DNA of 64,000 nucleotides from Candidatus Bathyarchaeia archaeon (GCA_041447175.1 CP166960.1:1263507-1327506), one strand, 5' to 3'; positions 25,305 through 34,446 are shown, counted from the stretch's first letter. The notes: generated by a model not told the origin, from the sequence alone. Numbers and translations: made by a program.

Positions 25305-26003
25305 ATGTACCACGAGTCAACTCGAAATTTCGATTCAAACAAACTCTTAGGCGCGGTCGGCGCTTTGCTGACTGCGATTGGTTCTCTGGTGCTTTTTTCA
25401 GGCGCTGTGGGCATAGTTGGAATCGTTGGATTAATTTTGGTGTTAATTTCCATGAAGGGGTTAGCCGACGACTTCAGAGAGTACGCTATCTACCGCAACG
25501 CTCTTAGCGGCGTTATCCTTGGCTTAATCGGCGTCGTCATATCCATCATCGTGTTTGCGTCGTTCTCGTTCCTGTCAGGCTTCATATTCCAGCACCCCAT
25601 TGCGGGAGCATTCGGCATAGTGCTTGCCATCGTAGCATGGCTTTTAATGTTTTTATTCATGTTAATCTCAGGCATCTTCTACAAAAACGCCTTCAGCATA
25701 TTAGCCTTCAAATCCAACGAGGGACTGCTCCGAACAGGCGGAACCCTAATCCTTATAGGCAGCATACTGACCATAATTTACATAGGCTTCTTTTTGCTGT
25801 TTATCGGCTGGATACTCATAGCCGCAGCCCTCTTTTCGCTACGTCCGCCAATGCAGTCTGCGCAGGCTTACACGCCGCCTCCCCCGCCACCTTCAGGTTC
25901 AGACCCCTCAGGAACGGTCAAATACTGCCCTTACTGTGGCGCTGAAAACAAAATGGGAGGCACCTTCTGCACTCACTGCGGCAGAAGACTAAACCCCACC
26001 TAA
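25305..26003 (+). CDS. DUF996-type membrane protein with C-terminal zinc ribbon
   Basis: Five to six hydrophobic helices (LLGAVGALLTAIGSLVLF..., VILGLIGVVISIIVFASF, and so on) carry the pattern of the archaeal DUF996 family. A Pro-rich linker (PPPPPPSG) then leads to a two-CxxC zinc ribbon: YCPYCGAENKMGGTFCTHCGRRL. The ribbon faces the cytoplasm if the helix count is even. The function is unknown. An AACGGAGG ribbon-binding stretch lies just upstream of the ATG as ribosome-binding site. Two other genes in this window (56824-57360 and 57485-59500) also join zinc ribbons to membrane parts. Confidence 0.8.
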   Translation: MYHESTRNFDSNKLLGAVGALLTAIGSLVLFSGAVGIVGIVGLILVLISMKGLADDFREYAIYRNALSGVILGLIGVVISIIVFASFSFLSGFIFQHPIAGAFGIVLAIVAWLLMFLFMLISGIFYKNAFSILAFKSNEGLLRTGGTLILIGSILTIIYIGFFLLFIGWILIAAALFSLRPPMQSAQAYTPPPPPPSGSDPSGTVKYCPYCGAENKMGGTFCTHCGRRLNPT

Positions 26004-26067
26004 CAGCCACAGCAGACCACTTTTTCCTTTTATTTTTCGCTGCTAATATAAAGCTGAGGCTACATGC

Positions 26068-26922
26068 ATGTTTAAGGTGACGCGAATGGAACCAGCGGAT
26101 TATCAGTCAGCCGTCGAGCTTGCCAACACCATGAACTGGCACATGACCACCGAGGACTTCGCATTCAACGCAACGCTGGAACCAAACGGCTGCTTTGCCT
26201 TGCGGGAAGGCAAGGAGCTTGTCGGCGTAGCTACATGCATTAACTACGGCGATGTCGGGTGGTTTGGCAACCTCGTCGTAAAGGAAGCCTACAGGCAAAA
26301 AGGCGCGGGGTCAGCCTTGGTAAACTACGCAGTGAACTACCTAAAAGGGGCAGGCGTAAAAACAGTTGGGCTCTACGCTTATCCACATTTGAAAGCGTTT
26401 TACGGCAAAATGGGCTTTCAAGCCGACGTGGAGTTTGTGGTTTTGAAAGCGGCATCCGTTTCCGCGGGTTCGATGGAGGTAGCAGAGGAAAAATGTGTTC
26501 GGGAGATGTGGACTCAAGATTTGTCTCAAGTTTCGGCTTTTGACGCAGGGTGCTTTGGGGGTTGCAGAAAAAAACTTTTGGAGCTAATTTTGCAAAACCC
26601 CAACAACACTGGCTATGTAGCCTTTGACCGCGGTGAGGTTGCAGGGTATGTGACCGCCAAGGTTTTCGGCGACACGGCAGAGGTTGGACCCTTAGCCTGC
26701 CAAAGAAGCCACCCCGCAGACGCTGCTGGGCTGCTTGGGGCGGTTTTGCGTGGTTTGGAGGGCAAAGAAGCATTCATGTATCTGCCCGCCTCCGAGTTGG
26801 AGCTTTTGCAGGTGGCTAGGGATGCGGGGTTTAGGGAAGAGTTTGGTCTTGTGAGAATGTTTTTAGGTTCCGTTACTCTTCAGCATTGCCTATACACCGC
26901 GGAATCTTTGGAAAGAGGATAA
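26068..26922 (+). CDS. GNAT-family N-acetyltransferase, two-domain
   Basis: The N-terminal GNAT domain shows VTRMEPADYQSAVELAN, VGWFGNLVVKEAYRQKGAGSAL (acetyl-CoA loop QKGAGS) and GLYAYPHLKAFYGKMGF. A second, degenerate GNAT-like half follows (GYVAFDRGEVAGYVTAKVFG, AEVGPLACQRSHPADAAGLL). This two-domain form is shared with the YitH/HolE-like acetyltransferases; the substrate is unknown. A TATA box (AATATAAAGC at about 26045-26053) lies so close to the ATG that the mRNA is probably leaderless. The gene heads a unit with the next two genes (gaps of 7 and 13 bp). Confidence 0.87.
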   Translation: MFKVTRMEPADYQSAVELANTMNWHMTTEDFAFNATLEPNGCFALREGKELVGVATCINYGDVGWFGNLVVKEAYRQKGAGSALVNYAVNYLKGAGVKTVGLYAYPHLKAFYGKMGFQADVEFVVLKAASVSAGSMEVAEEKCVREMWTQDLSQVSAFDAGCFGGCRKKLLELILQNPNNTGYVAFDRGEVAGYVTAKVFGDTAEVGPLACQRSHPADAAGLLGAVLRGLEGKEAFMYLPASELELLQVARDAGFREEFGLVRMFLGSVTLQHCLYTAESLERG

Positions 26923-26929
26923 ACAGTTT

Positions 26930-28291
26930 ATGTCAGACGACTTTTGCCGCATCTTGGTAGAGAATTTCCTACGCGACTCATGGGTCAGCGTCAAAACATT
27001 GGTCGAAAAAGCAGAAGGGTTTGAAACACAAAACAGGCAACCAGTTGCCTTCTTCAAATTTAAAGACAACCAACGAATTAACCAAACGTTGGAGGGGAGC
27101 CATTTCTTTTTACGGGGGTCAGTGGAGTACACCAACCCGCAGCTAACGGTGGAGGAAGTTCAGGGCATAATCGGCACACGGCTTCTGGAGGTCTGCGGAA
27201 ACTTTTTTTGTGAAAATGGCTTGCGGCAACCCGATGTAGGCGATGTGAAGCAGTTGTGTGAGTTAGTCAAGAAGCCCAGTGAGGGAAAAATCGCGGGGTT
27301 TCTGCTTAACACTGATGATGTAGAAGCAGACCGGTACAGCATGAACCCGCTGAAGGCATCCATTATGGAGAGCGGGCAAAGCGCGTTTCCAGCCGCAAAC
27401 ATAAACACCGATAACCTTGTGGTGGATGAAAAATTCGCCGCCAAATATGAGGGCACCCTGATTTGTAGGGGCGAAATTGAGCTCATCCGAAGCTTGCTGG
27501 CGGAGTCGAACGGTTCGTATTTGGATTTTGTGGACGCCGTCAAGTATACGCAGCTGGAGGGTTACTCGGAGGTTTTTGGAATGGACCTGTTTTTGCCTGC
27601 GCTGCGGATGCCGCTGACAACGTTGCAGTCCGAAAACACGCAGGGGCTGCTTCATCACATAATCAGCGAAGCCCACAAGGATTACAAGTCGGTGCAGCAA
27701 GCCTATGAATGCATGGGCAGAAGCATGACTAAGCGAACGACGCTTTTGACTGTGCCCCATTCGCCTAAAGGTTATGGGTCTAAACGGGCGGCAAGGGGTA
27801 AACTCTACTTTGACGATGACCACCTTGAGGGTGTACACGTGAAATACAAAGACACCCTGCTTTACCCCAACGCCATGGACCCCCAAGACATCAGCGTAGC
27901 TAAATGTGAAGACGAATTCACTGTTGCCCCCGAAAAACTCGCGCATTACGCTTATTTGGAAACTCCTTCCTCGCCGCAGTTCTTCTTGTACGCGTTAGGT
28001 TCCCCTGAAGATGCCGCGTTATGGCATGGGGTGGGAGCTTTTGGTGCGCCACAACTGCTTCAAAGCTACACGAACGCGCGGAGCGCCTGCCGAAACGGGC
28101 AACTGATGCAGGGACTGAAAGAGAAATATGACGCCCGCGTGGAAGCGCCGCTGCACTTGAATTTGGTGCCAGGCGGCATGTGGGTGCATCCAGTTCGCCG
28201 CAACATTGACGCCAGCATCGGCTGCGTGATGGACATGCATGACTTAGCGCGTATGGGCATGAAAATTGAGCATTTAGCAAACATCCAATAG
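26930..28291 (+). CDS. uncharacterised 453-aa protein
   Basis: I do not recognise this protein. It is soluble with no signal peptide. The N-terminal 110 residues look like a compact domain (FKFKDNQRINQTLEGS..., FFLRGSVEYTNPQL). The C-terminal half has GMDLFLPALRMPL, a His-containing LLHHIISEAHKDY helix, HSPKGYGSKRAARGKLYFDDDH, and near the end HLNLVPGGMWVHPVRRNIDAS. Several conserved-looking Asp/His/Arg residues suggest an enzyme. It sits 7 bp after the acetyltransferase gene and 13 bp before an HExxH protein gene, in one operon. Confidence 0.7.
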   Translation: MSDDFCRILVENFLRDSWVSVKTLVEKAEGFETQNRQPVAFFKFKDNQRINQTLEGSHFFLRGSVEYTNPQLTVEEVQGIIGTRLLEVCGNFFCENGLRQPDVGDVKQLCELVKKPSEGKIAGFLLNTDDVEADRYSMNPLKASIMESGQSAFPAANINTDNLVVDEKFAAKYEGTLICRGEIELIRSLLAESNGSYLDFVDAVKYTQLEGYSEVFGMDLFLPALRMPLTTLQSENTQGLLHHIISEAHKDYKSVQQAYECMGRSMTKRTTLLTVPHSPKGYGSKRAARGKLYFDDDHLEGVHVKYKDTLLYPNAMDPQDISVAKCEDEFTVAPEKLAHYAYLETPSSPQFFLYALGSPEDAALWHGVGAFGAPQLLQSYTNARSACRNGQLMQGLKEKYDARVEAPLHLNLVPGGMWVHPVRRNIDASIGCVMDMHDLARMGMKIEHLANIQ

Positions 28292-28304
28292 AGGCGCTTT
28301 TCTT

Positions 28305-28844
28305 GTGAACCCCCTTGATTATTTGGCGACGCAGCTTTTCCGTTTATTTAGGCAGCTTCACCTGTCAAGGCTGATGGGGATGACAAAATCAACGCGGTGT
28401 TTCACGGATTACTTTAAGGGCTACGAAAAAGTAGAGGCGATTAGGGGAATTTTCGGCGACCAAACCGAGGAAGTGCTGGCGAATTTGAAGGTGGAGTTTG
28501 TGTGGTTTGGTTACATGGGCGTAGACAACCATGATGGGCATTTGATGGTGAATGAGCGCTACCTTAACAGCGGCGACAAAACCGACATCTACTTGGATGT
28601 GGTACATGAGCTTTGCCACGTGAAGCAATGGATGGACGGCAGAGACCTCTTTGACCCCCACTATGAGTATGTGGATCGCCCTACGGAGGTGGAGGCTTAT
28701 CGGTACGCGGTGCTGGAAGCCAAACGCATAGGGTTAAGCAATGAGCAGATTTTGGCGTATCTGAAAACGGAGTGGATAAGCTCCGCTGACCTAAAACGCT
28801 TGATAAAAAACATGGATGTTGACCTTGGAGCAGTCAATTTCTGA
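28305..28844 (+). CDS. small zinc-metallopeptidase-like protein (HELCH)
   Basis: A 179-residue protein with a zinc motif in VVHELCHVKQWMDG (HExxH) and a downstream Glu in RPTEVEAYRYAVLEA, the usual third ligand position of gluzincin-type folds. The N-terminus (FRLFRQLHLSRLMG) is amphipathic. No signal peptide is present, so it should act in the cytoplasm. It is not a named family to me; it recalls the minimal SprT/IrrE-like peptidases. The start is a GTG at 28305, 13 bp after the upstream gene, with which it is probably co-translated. Confidence 0.72.
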   Translation: MNPLDYLATQLFRLFRQLHLSRLMGMTKSTRCFTDYFKGYEKVEAIRGIFGDQTEEVLANLKVEFVWFGYMGVDNHDGHLMVNERYLNSGDKTDIYLDVVHELCHVKQWMDGRDLFDPHYEYVDRPTEVEAYRYAVLEAKRIGLSNEQILAYLKTEWISSADLKRLIKNMDVDLGAVNF

Positions 28845-28871
28845 GGTTTATGATAGGTCAGGGCTAACAGG

Positions 28872-29567
28872 TTATTTGGATTTTTCCTGAAGCAGGGAAT
28901 AAATCTCTTTGGCTAAGTATTCCAGATACGCGGTTTTTTCTGCCAAGTTAAAGACTGTAACGGACGCTTCCCGAGTAATACCCACCACGTACCCCGTGTC
29001 TTTAGAGCGCCCCACAACGTACCACAAGTTGCCGTGCTTCATGTAGTCCTCAAACAGGGACGTATTATTCAAGTCGGGGCCATAAAGGCTGAGTTTATCC
29101 ACGTTGGGGATGTCTACGTCGTCGAAGAAGGTGATTTTGGTTTCTTCAGGGTTTCGGTCGTGAAAAGCCTTCAATGTGTCAGGTGTAATGTGTGTGTTCA
29201 CGATGATGCCTACTTTGCCAAAGAGGATTTCGCTGAGTTTGTTGGCGATGAGGTTTGCTGTGCGTTTGCGTTCCACCACCGCCAAAAAAGTGGTCTCTGC
29301 GTTTGATGCGAAGCTGAACATGGCTTCGACGGTGCGGGGAAAGGGCGCGCTTGTGCCGCGGTGGAAAACGTGGATGACGTAGTCGCTGCTGAAAATGCCA
29401 GTGAGCAAGTCAGGTTTTGGGGTAAGGTAGGTGACTTCGTTGACCAGTTTGAATTTGTAGTCGCCTTCCTCGAAGTCTTCTTCTACATGGTAGCCGTTGA
29501 GTTTAGCCGCAATTTCTCCAACTGTGAGGGGTTGGGAGAGCTTGAAAATTTTGCCAGCAACAACCAT
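28872..29567 (-). CDS. uncharacterised archaeal protein, 231 aa
   Basis: I do not recognise this protein. It is soluble and mixed alpha/beta: GKIFKLSQPLTVGEIAAKL, YHVEEDFEEGDYKFKLV, YVIHVFHRGTSAPFPRTVEA, TTFLAVVERKRTANLIANKL, and a C-terminal helix (YLEYLAKEIYSLLQEKS). No catalytic motif stands out. It is convergent with the metallopeptidase-like gene and divergent from glucan phosphorylase. The start at ATG 29567 was preferred over a GTG nine bases upstream. Confidence 0.68.
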   Translation of the reverse strand: MVVAGKIFKLSQPLTVGEIAAKLNGYHVEEDFEEGDYKFKLVNEVTYLTPKPDLLTGIFSSDYVIHVFHRGTSAPFPRTVEAMFSFASNAETTFLAVVERKRTANLIANKLSEILFGKVGIIVNTHITPDTLKAFHDRNPEETKITFFDDVDIPNVDKLSLYGPDLNNTSLFEDYMKHGNLWYVVGRSKDTGYVVGITREASVTVFNLAEKTAYLEYLAKEIYSLLQEKSK

Positions 29568-29641
29568 AAGAGTCACTGCCCACTTTAGTTAATTTGCCAA
29601 GCCTTAAGAAACTTTGCATAAATCCACATCCGTTCTAAGCA

Positions 29642-29655
29642 AGGCTTAAATAAAA
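29642..29655 (+). promoter_or_regulatory. TATA box of glgP
   Basis: GGCTTAAATAAAAT fits an archaeal TATA box. It predicts a start of transcription near 29675, 40 nt before the chosen ATG at 29715, and argues against the TTG at 29664, which would lie before the transcript. Confidence 0.45.
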
Positions 29656-29714
29656 TCTGCTCGTTGCTTGCTTGGAACAACGGGAACACGTCCGAAGGTT
29701 TTGGGGTGCAGACG

Positions 29715-31385
29715 ATGGTCAGTCAATTAAATGGAAAAAAAATTGCTTACTACTCAATGGAAATTGGGATAAGAAACGACATCACAACATACAGTGGCGG
29801 TTTGGGGGTTTTAGCAGGGGACACAATCCGCTCCAGCGCAGACCTTTCCGTGCCCATGGTTGCCGTGACGCTGGTCAGCCGTAAAGGATACCTGAAGCAG
29901 ACGCTGTCGTCCACGGGGGAGCAGAAAGAGTTTCCTGACGAATGGAACCCAGAGCGCATCATGGATTTGGCACCCAAAAAAGTTGAAATTAACATTGAAA
30001 AAAGAACCGTGAAAGTGCAAGCGTGGGTTTATCAACATAAAAGCACCATCGGAGGCACAGTGCCGATACTGTTTTTGGATACGGATGTGGAAGGCAACCA
30101 CGCAGAAGACCGAAGCATAACCGACAGCCTCTACGGCGGTGACAACAGGAATCGTCTAAAACAGGAAATGGTTTTAGGCATAGGCGGAACCCGAATGCTT
30201 GACGCGTTGGGGTACAGGATAAGCAAGTACCACATGAACGAGGGGCACTCGGCACTGCTCACTTTGGAGTTGCTGCAGAAATTTGACATGGACATCGACC
30301 GAGTCCGCGAACACTGCGTGTTCACCACTCATACACCTGTAGAAGCCGCCTTTGACAGGTTCCCCTACGACATCGTTGAGAAGGTGCTTGGAAAAGAGTT
30401 CCCCGTGCAGATAATCAAAGAGTTAGGCGGAGACGAAAACCTCAACATGACCCGCCTCGCATTTAACTTGAGCGGATTCCAAAACGGCGTCACCAAAGAA
30501 CACACCAAGTATTCACTAAAGATTTTCCCGCACTACGCCATACGGGCAATAACAAACGGCGTCCACTCCAGCACATGGACCTCGCCAAGTTTTCATAAAC
30601 TGTTTGACAAGTACATTCCCGGATGGGCTAGCGAACCAGAAATGCTTGTGCGCATTGAAAAAGCGCCTCTGTGCGATATCTGGGATGCCCACAACGAAAA
30701 CAAGAAGAAGTTGATGACGTTTGTGGAAGAAAAAACGGGCGAAAAACTTGACGAGAACGTGTTAACGATTGGGTTTGCACGCCGAGCTACAGGCTACAAG
30801 CGGGCGAGGCTGATTTTCTCGGACCTAAGACAACTCAGGGAGATAAACAAGCAAAGACCTATTCAGCTTATTTTCGCGGGAAAAGCCCACCTAAGAGACA
30901 CTAACGGCAAGGCGCTCATTAAGGAAATCTTTTGGTACAAACAACAACTCAAAGACGAATTAAAAGTTGTTTACTTAGAAAACTATGACATGGACATTGC
31001 CGCCAAACTCACTGCAGGAGTTGATGTCTGGCTTAACACGCCCCTTCCGCCTATGGAGGCTTCAGGAACCAGCGGCATGAAAGCCGCCCACAACGGCGTC
31101 GTAAACTTCAGCGTTCTAGATGGCTGGTGGATAGAAGGCTGCATCGAAGGCGTCACAGGCTGGGCGATTGGACCTGAACCAGAAGCACAAGTCACCGAAG
31201 ACGAACGCAGACGACAAGAACTGGATGACCTGTTTAACAAACTCAAGTACCTGATTGCACCAAAGTATTACGATGAACGCGACGCGTGGGCAGCCATGAT
31301 GAAAAACAGCATCGGCAAAGTCGCCTACTACTTCAACACCGACCGCATGATGCGCCGATACATAACCGCCGCATACTTAGGATGA
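29715..31385 (+). CDS. glgP: alpha-glucan phosphorylase (GT35 family)
   Basis: About 556 residues, the short archaeal/thermophile form. Visible motifs: YYSMEIGIRNDITTYSGGLG, LAGDTIRSSADL, MNEGHSALLTLELLQ, VFTTHTPVEA, IGFARRATGYKRARL, IFAGKAHLRD and the pyridoxal-phosphate/phosphate region TPLPPMEASGTSGMKAAHNG. The enzyme releases glucose-1-phosphate from storage or dietary glucan. It is monocistronic. ATG 29715 was chosen with GGGGTG about 9 nt upstream. It fits the carbohydrate-to-pyruvate theme with pyruvate kinase and phosphoglycerate mutase at 37-39 kb. Confidence 0.94.
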   Translation: MVSQLNGKKIAYYSMEIGIRNDITTYSGGLGVLAGDTIRSSADLSVPMVAVTLVSRKGYLKQTLSSTGEQKEFPDEWNPERIMDLAPKKVEINIEKRTVKVQAWVYQHKSTIGGTVPILFLDTDVEGNHAEDRSITDSLYGGDNRNRLKQEMVLGIGGTRMLDALGYRISKYHMNEGHSALLTLELLQKFDMDIDRVREHCVFTTHTPVEAAFDRFPYDIVEKVLGKEFPVQIIKELGGDENLNMTRLAFNLSGFQNGVTKEHTKYSLKIFPHYAIRAITNGVHSSTWTSPSFHKLFDKYIPGWASEPEMLVRIEKAPLCDIWDAHNENKKKLMTFVEEKTGEKLDENVLTIGFARRATGYKRARLIFSDLRQLREINKQRPIQLIFAGKAHLRDTNGKALIKEIFWYKQQLKDELKVVYLENYDMDIAAKLTAGVDVWLNTPLPPMEASGTSGMKAAHNGVVNFSVLDGWWIEGCIEGVTGWAIGPEPEAQVTEDERRRQELDDLFNKLKYLIAPKYYDERDAWAAMMKNSIGKVAYYFNTDRMMRRYITAAYLG

Positions 31386-31550
31386 CTCCAAACAAACCCA
31401 CATACCAGCCCCACCAAATTCGGCATGAAAAGAAGACAAGGTTCTGGGTCGGGTTGCTTTGTTGAACCTATTTGGCGTCTATTTGGATGCTAATATTAAT
31501 TGTATGCAGAACCTATAGAGGGGAGGTCTACTCAACTGAACAAAATTTGA

Positions 31551-31566
31551 GCCTGAACAGGTTTTT
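31551..31566 (+). terminator. short hairpin plus T5 after glgP
   Basis: CCTG-AA-CAGG is followed directly by TTTTT, about 165 bp past the glgP stop. Upstream of it, TAGAGGGGAGGTCTA (31516-31530) resembles the reverse-strand core of the two-copy element but also contains a Shine-Dalgarno-like GGGGAGGT. Confidence 0.35.
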
Positions 31567-31599
31567 CCTCTGAGTGCAGGTTTTTTGTGTCAAGAACGG

Positions 31600-32484
31600 T
31601 TACATGAGTCGTTTGTCTTTTGGCGACGCAGTGGGCTTTTTGGGCTCCACATGAATCGTCAAGTTCGCGTTGGGTAACTCCGTTTTCAACTCGTTCTCCA
31701 AGTGGTCTGTCAAATCGTGCGCTTCGCTAACGCTTAGCGAACCATCAACAGACAGGTGCAGCTCGCAGAAAACGAGGTTGCCGTTTCGGCGGGTTTTCAT
31801 GTCATGGAAGTCTATGAAGCGGAACTTGTGACGAAGCAGAACCTCTTTGATTTTGGCTTCTTCTTCCTTACAGGAGTTATCCATCAAGCGCCCACAGGAC
31901 TTGCATACTAACCCTATGCCCATTCGTGCGATTAAAGCGGCAACAACAAAAGCTAAAATCGCGTCCATAGGCGCCCAACCCGTAAGTTCAACAATAACCA
32001 AGCCAACCCAAACGCCAGCAGTGGAGATAACATCGGAGAGAAGATGTTTGGAGTCGCCTTCTAACGCGGCTGACCCGCTTTTTTTGGCGGCGCGGGCAAG
32101 AATCCACGACAAACCTCCGTTAATGGCGGTAGCTACAATCGAGATGCCTATCGCCAAGTTAATTTCAACGGGCAAAACCGACGAGAATAATCGTCCAATG
32201 GCAGCGTTTACGATGAGCAAGGCGGCGGCTATGATGAAGATGCCTTCAATTAGGCAGGTTATGTCTTCAATTTTTTGGTGTCCGTAGTTGTGGCTGTCGT
32301 CGGCGGGTTTTTCGGAGAGCCAAACAGAAAACAGCATCAACCCTGAAGCAACAATGTTCACGATGGATTCTAATGCATCAGAGAGCAAAGCCACGGAGTT
32401 AGAGACAAAGTACGCCAATAACTTCAGGGCTAAGATAAACACTCCGCCTACCAATGCTATGAGTGCAGCCTGTCGCTTTTGCAT
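31600..32484 (-). CDS. cation diffusion facilitator (CDF) transporter
   Basis: Six membrane helices are followed by a cytoplasmic domain of about 85 residues. The metal-site residues are visible in SNSVALLSDALESIVNI (helix 2) and EGDSKHLLSDVISTAG (helix 5, HxxxD). The C-terminal domain has a His/Glu-containing CELHLSVDGSLSVSEAHDLTDHLENEL, as in zinc/iron/manganese exporters. It expels divalent metals in exchange for protons. Together with the P1B ATPase at 8.5 kb it makes a second metal-efflux function in the window. The gene is monocistronic. Confidence 0.92.
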   Translation of the reverse strand: MQKRQAALIALVGGVFILALKLLAYFVSNSVALLSDALESIVNIVASGLMLFSVWLSEKPADDSHNYGHQKIEDITCLIEGIFIIAAALLIVNAAIGRLFSSVLPVEINLAIGISIVATAINGGLSWILARAAKKSGSAALEGDSKHLLSDVISTAGVWVGLVIVELTGWAPMDAILAFVVAALIARMGIGLVCKSCGRLMDNSCKEEEAKIKEVLLRHKFRFIDFHDMKTRRNGNLVFCELHLSVDGSLSVSEAHDLTDHLENELKTELPNANLTIHVEPKKPTASPKDKRLM

Positions 32485-33024
32485 ATGTATAGCTCTATAG
32501 TCGGCGCTTTTAGGATTTTTCTTTTGCGCGCAAAAAAACTATGGTTCGGTTAGTTAAACTGGGGTTTATCTGCAAAGCCACAACGTGCAAAGCATCTACT
32601 CCTTGATAAGTCGCCTGCAGAAGGAACTGCCCCTGCTAATAGTCGCCAATGCAGTGCATTGGGCTGTGGCGCTTTTAGCGGTTTAGTCAATTTGAGGGCA
32701 GGCTGCATCAGGTTACGGTTTTAACTTTTGCCGCCCTCTGGTTGGCCAGTAACCTAGTTTTGTATGGTCTTTCGTTGCGGGTGAGAAGCACGTGTAGCTG
32801 TCAACTTAGGGGGTTTGTTGCTGGGGTGTCGTCTTTGTTGACACCACATCCTTGAAGCTTTGCTTTGGCGTTCGTCTGCTACTTTGGCATTAGTGTGTTT
32901 TATGTTGCGGCTAGCGGTTTTGGGCAAAATGGATACGCTTAGCGTAGGGAAAGTCCACAATAGATTTAACTGGCATCCACAGATTAAGTCAGTCACGTAA
33001 CCCCCAACCCCCGAGTAGAGTGAT
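32485..33024. other. 540-bp region without a convincing gene
   Basis: One short stretch looks protein-like: 32561-32686 (+) reads GVYLQSHNVQSIYSLISRLQ... and ends in a hydrophobic LLIVANAVHWAVALLAV before a stop, but it has no start codon upstream. A frame on the minus strand (32754-32996) has poor composition and no ribosome-binding site. Toward the right end GATTTAAC (about 32963-32970) could be the promoter of the next gene. Confidence 0.4.
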
Positions 33025-34071
33025 TTGAATTCAAAAAAAATTACGCGTATACTGCTTCAAGTCGTTGTCATGGTTGCTATCTTTGCTGCTTTGTTCTGGT
33101 ATGTCGGGTCAAGCTCCAGCGGCGAAGGCAAATCGCTTCTTGAGATTCTGAGCAACATCAACCCCTACTATCTGGCGTTGGCGTTTGCAAGTTATTTTGG
33201 AATCAACGTGTTTTTCACCATCAGGCTGCAGCGGGTTTTGGCACGCGAAGGTGTCAAAACATCCTTTGGCAAAACGTTACTCGCCCAATATGCAGGTATG
33301 TTAAGCAGCGACGTAACCCCTGGCAGGTCAGGATACATCTTAACTCCAGTGTACCTTAAAGACCAAAATGTTCCTGCCCCCGTGAGTCTTTCAGGGATTC
33401 TGGGAATCCAATCCGTTGAGTTTCTCGCAAAAGTTTTAGGCGGAACCTTGGCGCTGGTTTTTCTGGTGCAAACCACCACTTTAAATCAGGAACTTTTGTT
33501 TTTGGCAAGTGCAGGCATTGGGCTTATGCTTCTGGGGGCAATTTTGCTGATTTTGATGAGCACATCTCAAAGGGCAATTGCGGTGATTCAGAGAATAGCC
33601 AATCACCGGTTTATTGCGAGGTTCACAGGCGGTTTGCTGGGTAAACTGGAAGAATACGCGGAGAACGCAAAGAAAATTCGTAAAGCATTCCCCGAAATTG
33701 CGGTTTTGACATTAGCGTGTTGGGTCTTGAAAGGGTTTGAATGGTACTTTGTGTCGTTGGCTTTAGGCATGACTTTGGGTTTAAGTCCGCTTTTGACTTG
33801 GTTAGCCTTCTTCCTGATTCACCCGCTGGTTACGGCATTGGGTTTTGTGCCCATAACTCCTGCAGGATTAGGCGCGCAAGAGTGGGGAATCGTGTTAGTA
33901 TTGGGCTTTTTCGCCGTTGACCCCACAACAGCGTTGTCATTTGCTTTGGTTGCGCGGGCTCTTTTGATAATCGAAGACTTAATCGGGGTGCCTCAGATAG
34001 TGAAAACATCCAGCCTGCTGTTTACCAGAAAAACCAAAACAATCACCCCAAACCCCCCAGTTACTGAATGA
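33025..34071 (+). CDS. UPF0104/lysylphosphatidylglycerol-synthase-TM-type membrane protein
   Basis: About eight to nine helices with the marks of the AglD/MprF-TM (UPF0104) family: YLALAFASYFGINVFFTIRLQRVL, TLLAQYAGMLSSDVTPGRSGY, PVSLSGILGIQSVEFLAKV, VTALGFVPITPAGLGAQEWG and ARALLIIEDLIGVPQI. Members are linked to lipid-linked sugar transfer or flipping at the archaeal surface. The start is a TTG at 33025; no strong ribosome-binding site is seen. The gene is monocistronic. Confidence 0.88.
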   Translation: MNSKKITRILLQVVVMVAIFAALFWYVGSSSSGEGKSLLEILSNINPYYLALAFASYFGINVFFTIRLQRVLAREGVKTSFGKTLLAQYAGMLSSDVTPGRSGYILTPVYLKDQNVPAPVSLSGILGIQSVEFLAKVLGGTLALVFLVQTTTLNQELLFLASAGIGLMLLGAILLILMSTSQRAIAVIQRIANHRFIARFTGGLLGKLEEYAENAKKIRKAFPEIAVLTLACWVLKGFEWYFVSLALGMTLGLSPLLTWLAFFLIHPLVTALGFVPITPAGLGAQEWGIVLVLGFFAVDPTTALSFALVARALLIIEDLIGVPQIVKTSSLLFTRKTKTITPNPPVTE

Positions 34072-34107
34072 GGCACTTTTGCCGTGAAATAGGGTTTTGA
34101 TTTTAAT

Positions 34108-34446
34108 ATGATGAGGGGCAGGCGGGGTACCTGCGGGAGTTAAGAATTCAAAAGCGCAACCTGCGACAACTTTGTCATATACATCAAAACCAACAGCACC
34201 CTCCCCGGAGACTTGCCCTACGTAGCCGACATACCCAAAGGCAACATAACCATAAAAATCGGCGGAACAAACTACGACTTCAACACCGCAGAAACGGGCG
34301 TAACGCTTCGGTCAGGACACACCATGGCACTCTACGTTGCCGTACCTAACCGCGCCATGGTTTACGACCTTTCAACGCCGCTACGCATGGTCATTTCCAC
34401 AATACAAGCAGTTTATTGCACCGAAACACTGGTCCAAACCGCCTAA
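34108..34446 (+). pseudogene. remnant of a pilin-like or secreted surface protein
   Basis: An ATG at 34108 opens MMRGRRGTCGS and then a TAA (34141-34143). The same frame continues without another stop as ATCDNFVIYIKTNSTLPGD..., IPKGNITIKIGGTNYDFNTA, GHTMALYVAVPNRAMVYDL, to 34446. The C-terminal beta-rich part resembles the body of archaeal type IV pilin-like proteins, while the membrane helix that should follow the basic start is missing. It is best read as an internal deletion plus nonsense. A TATA-like TTTTAATATG sits on the start. Copy B of the conserved element begins 49 bp downstream. Confidence 0.45.

Noticed and set aside
32754-32996. 80-codon minus-strand frame in the gap before 33025
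   Set aside because: Composition is poor (Ser/Arg/Thr-rich), there is no ribosome-binding site, and it resembles no protein.
34101-34140. Possible C/D sRNA beginning with ATGATGA at 34108
   Set aside because: There is no CTGA box at a suitable distance, and the stretch reads as the start of the decayed gene.
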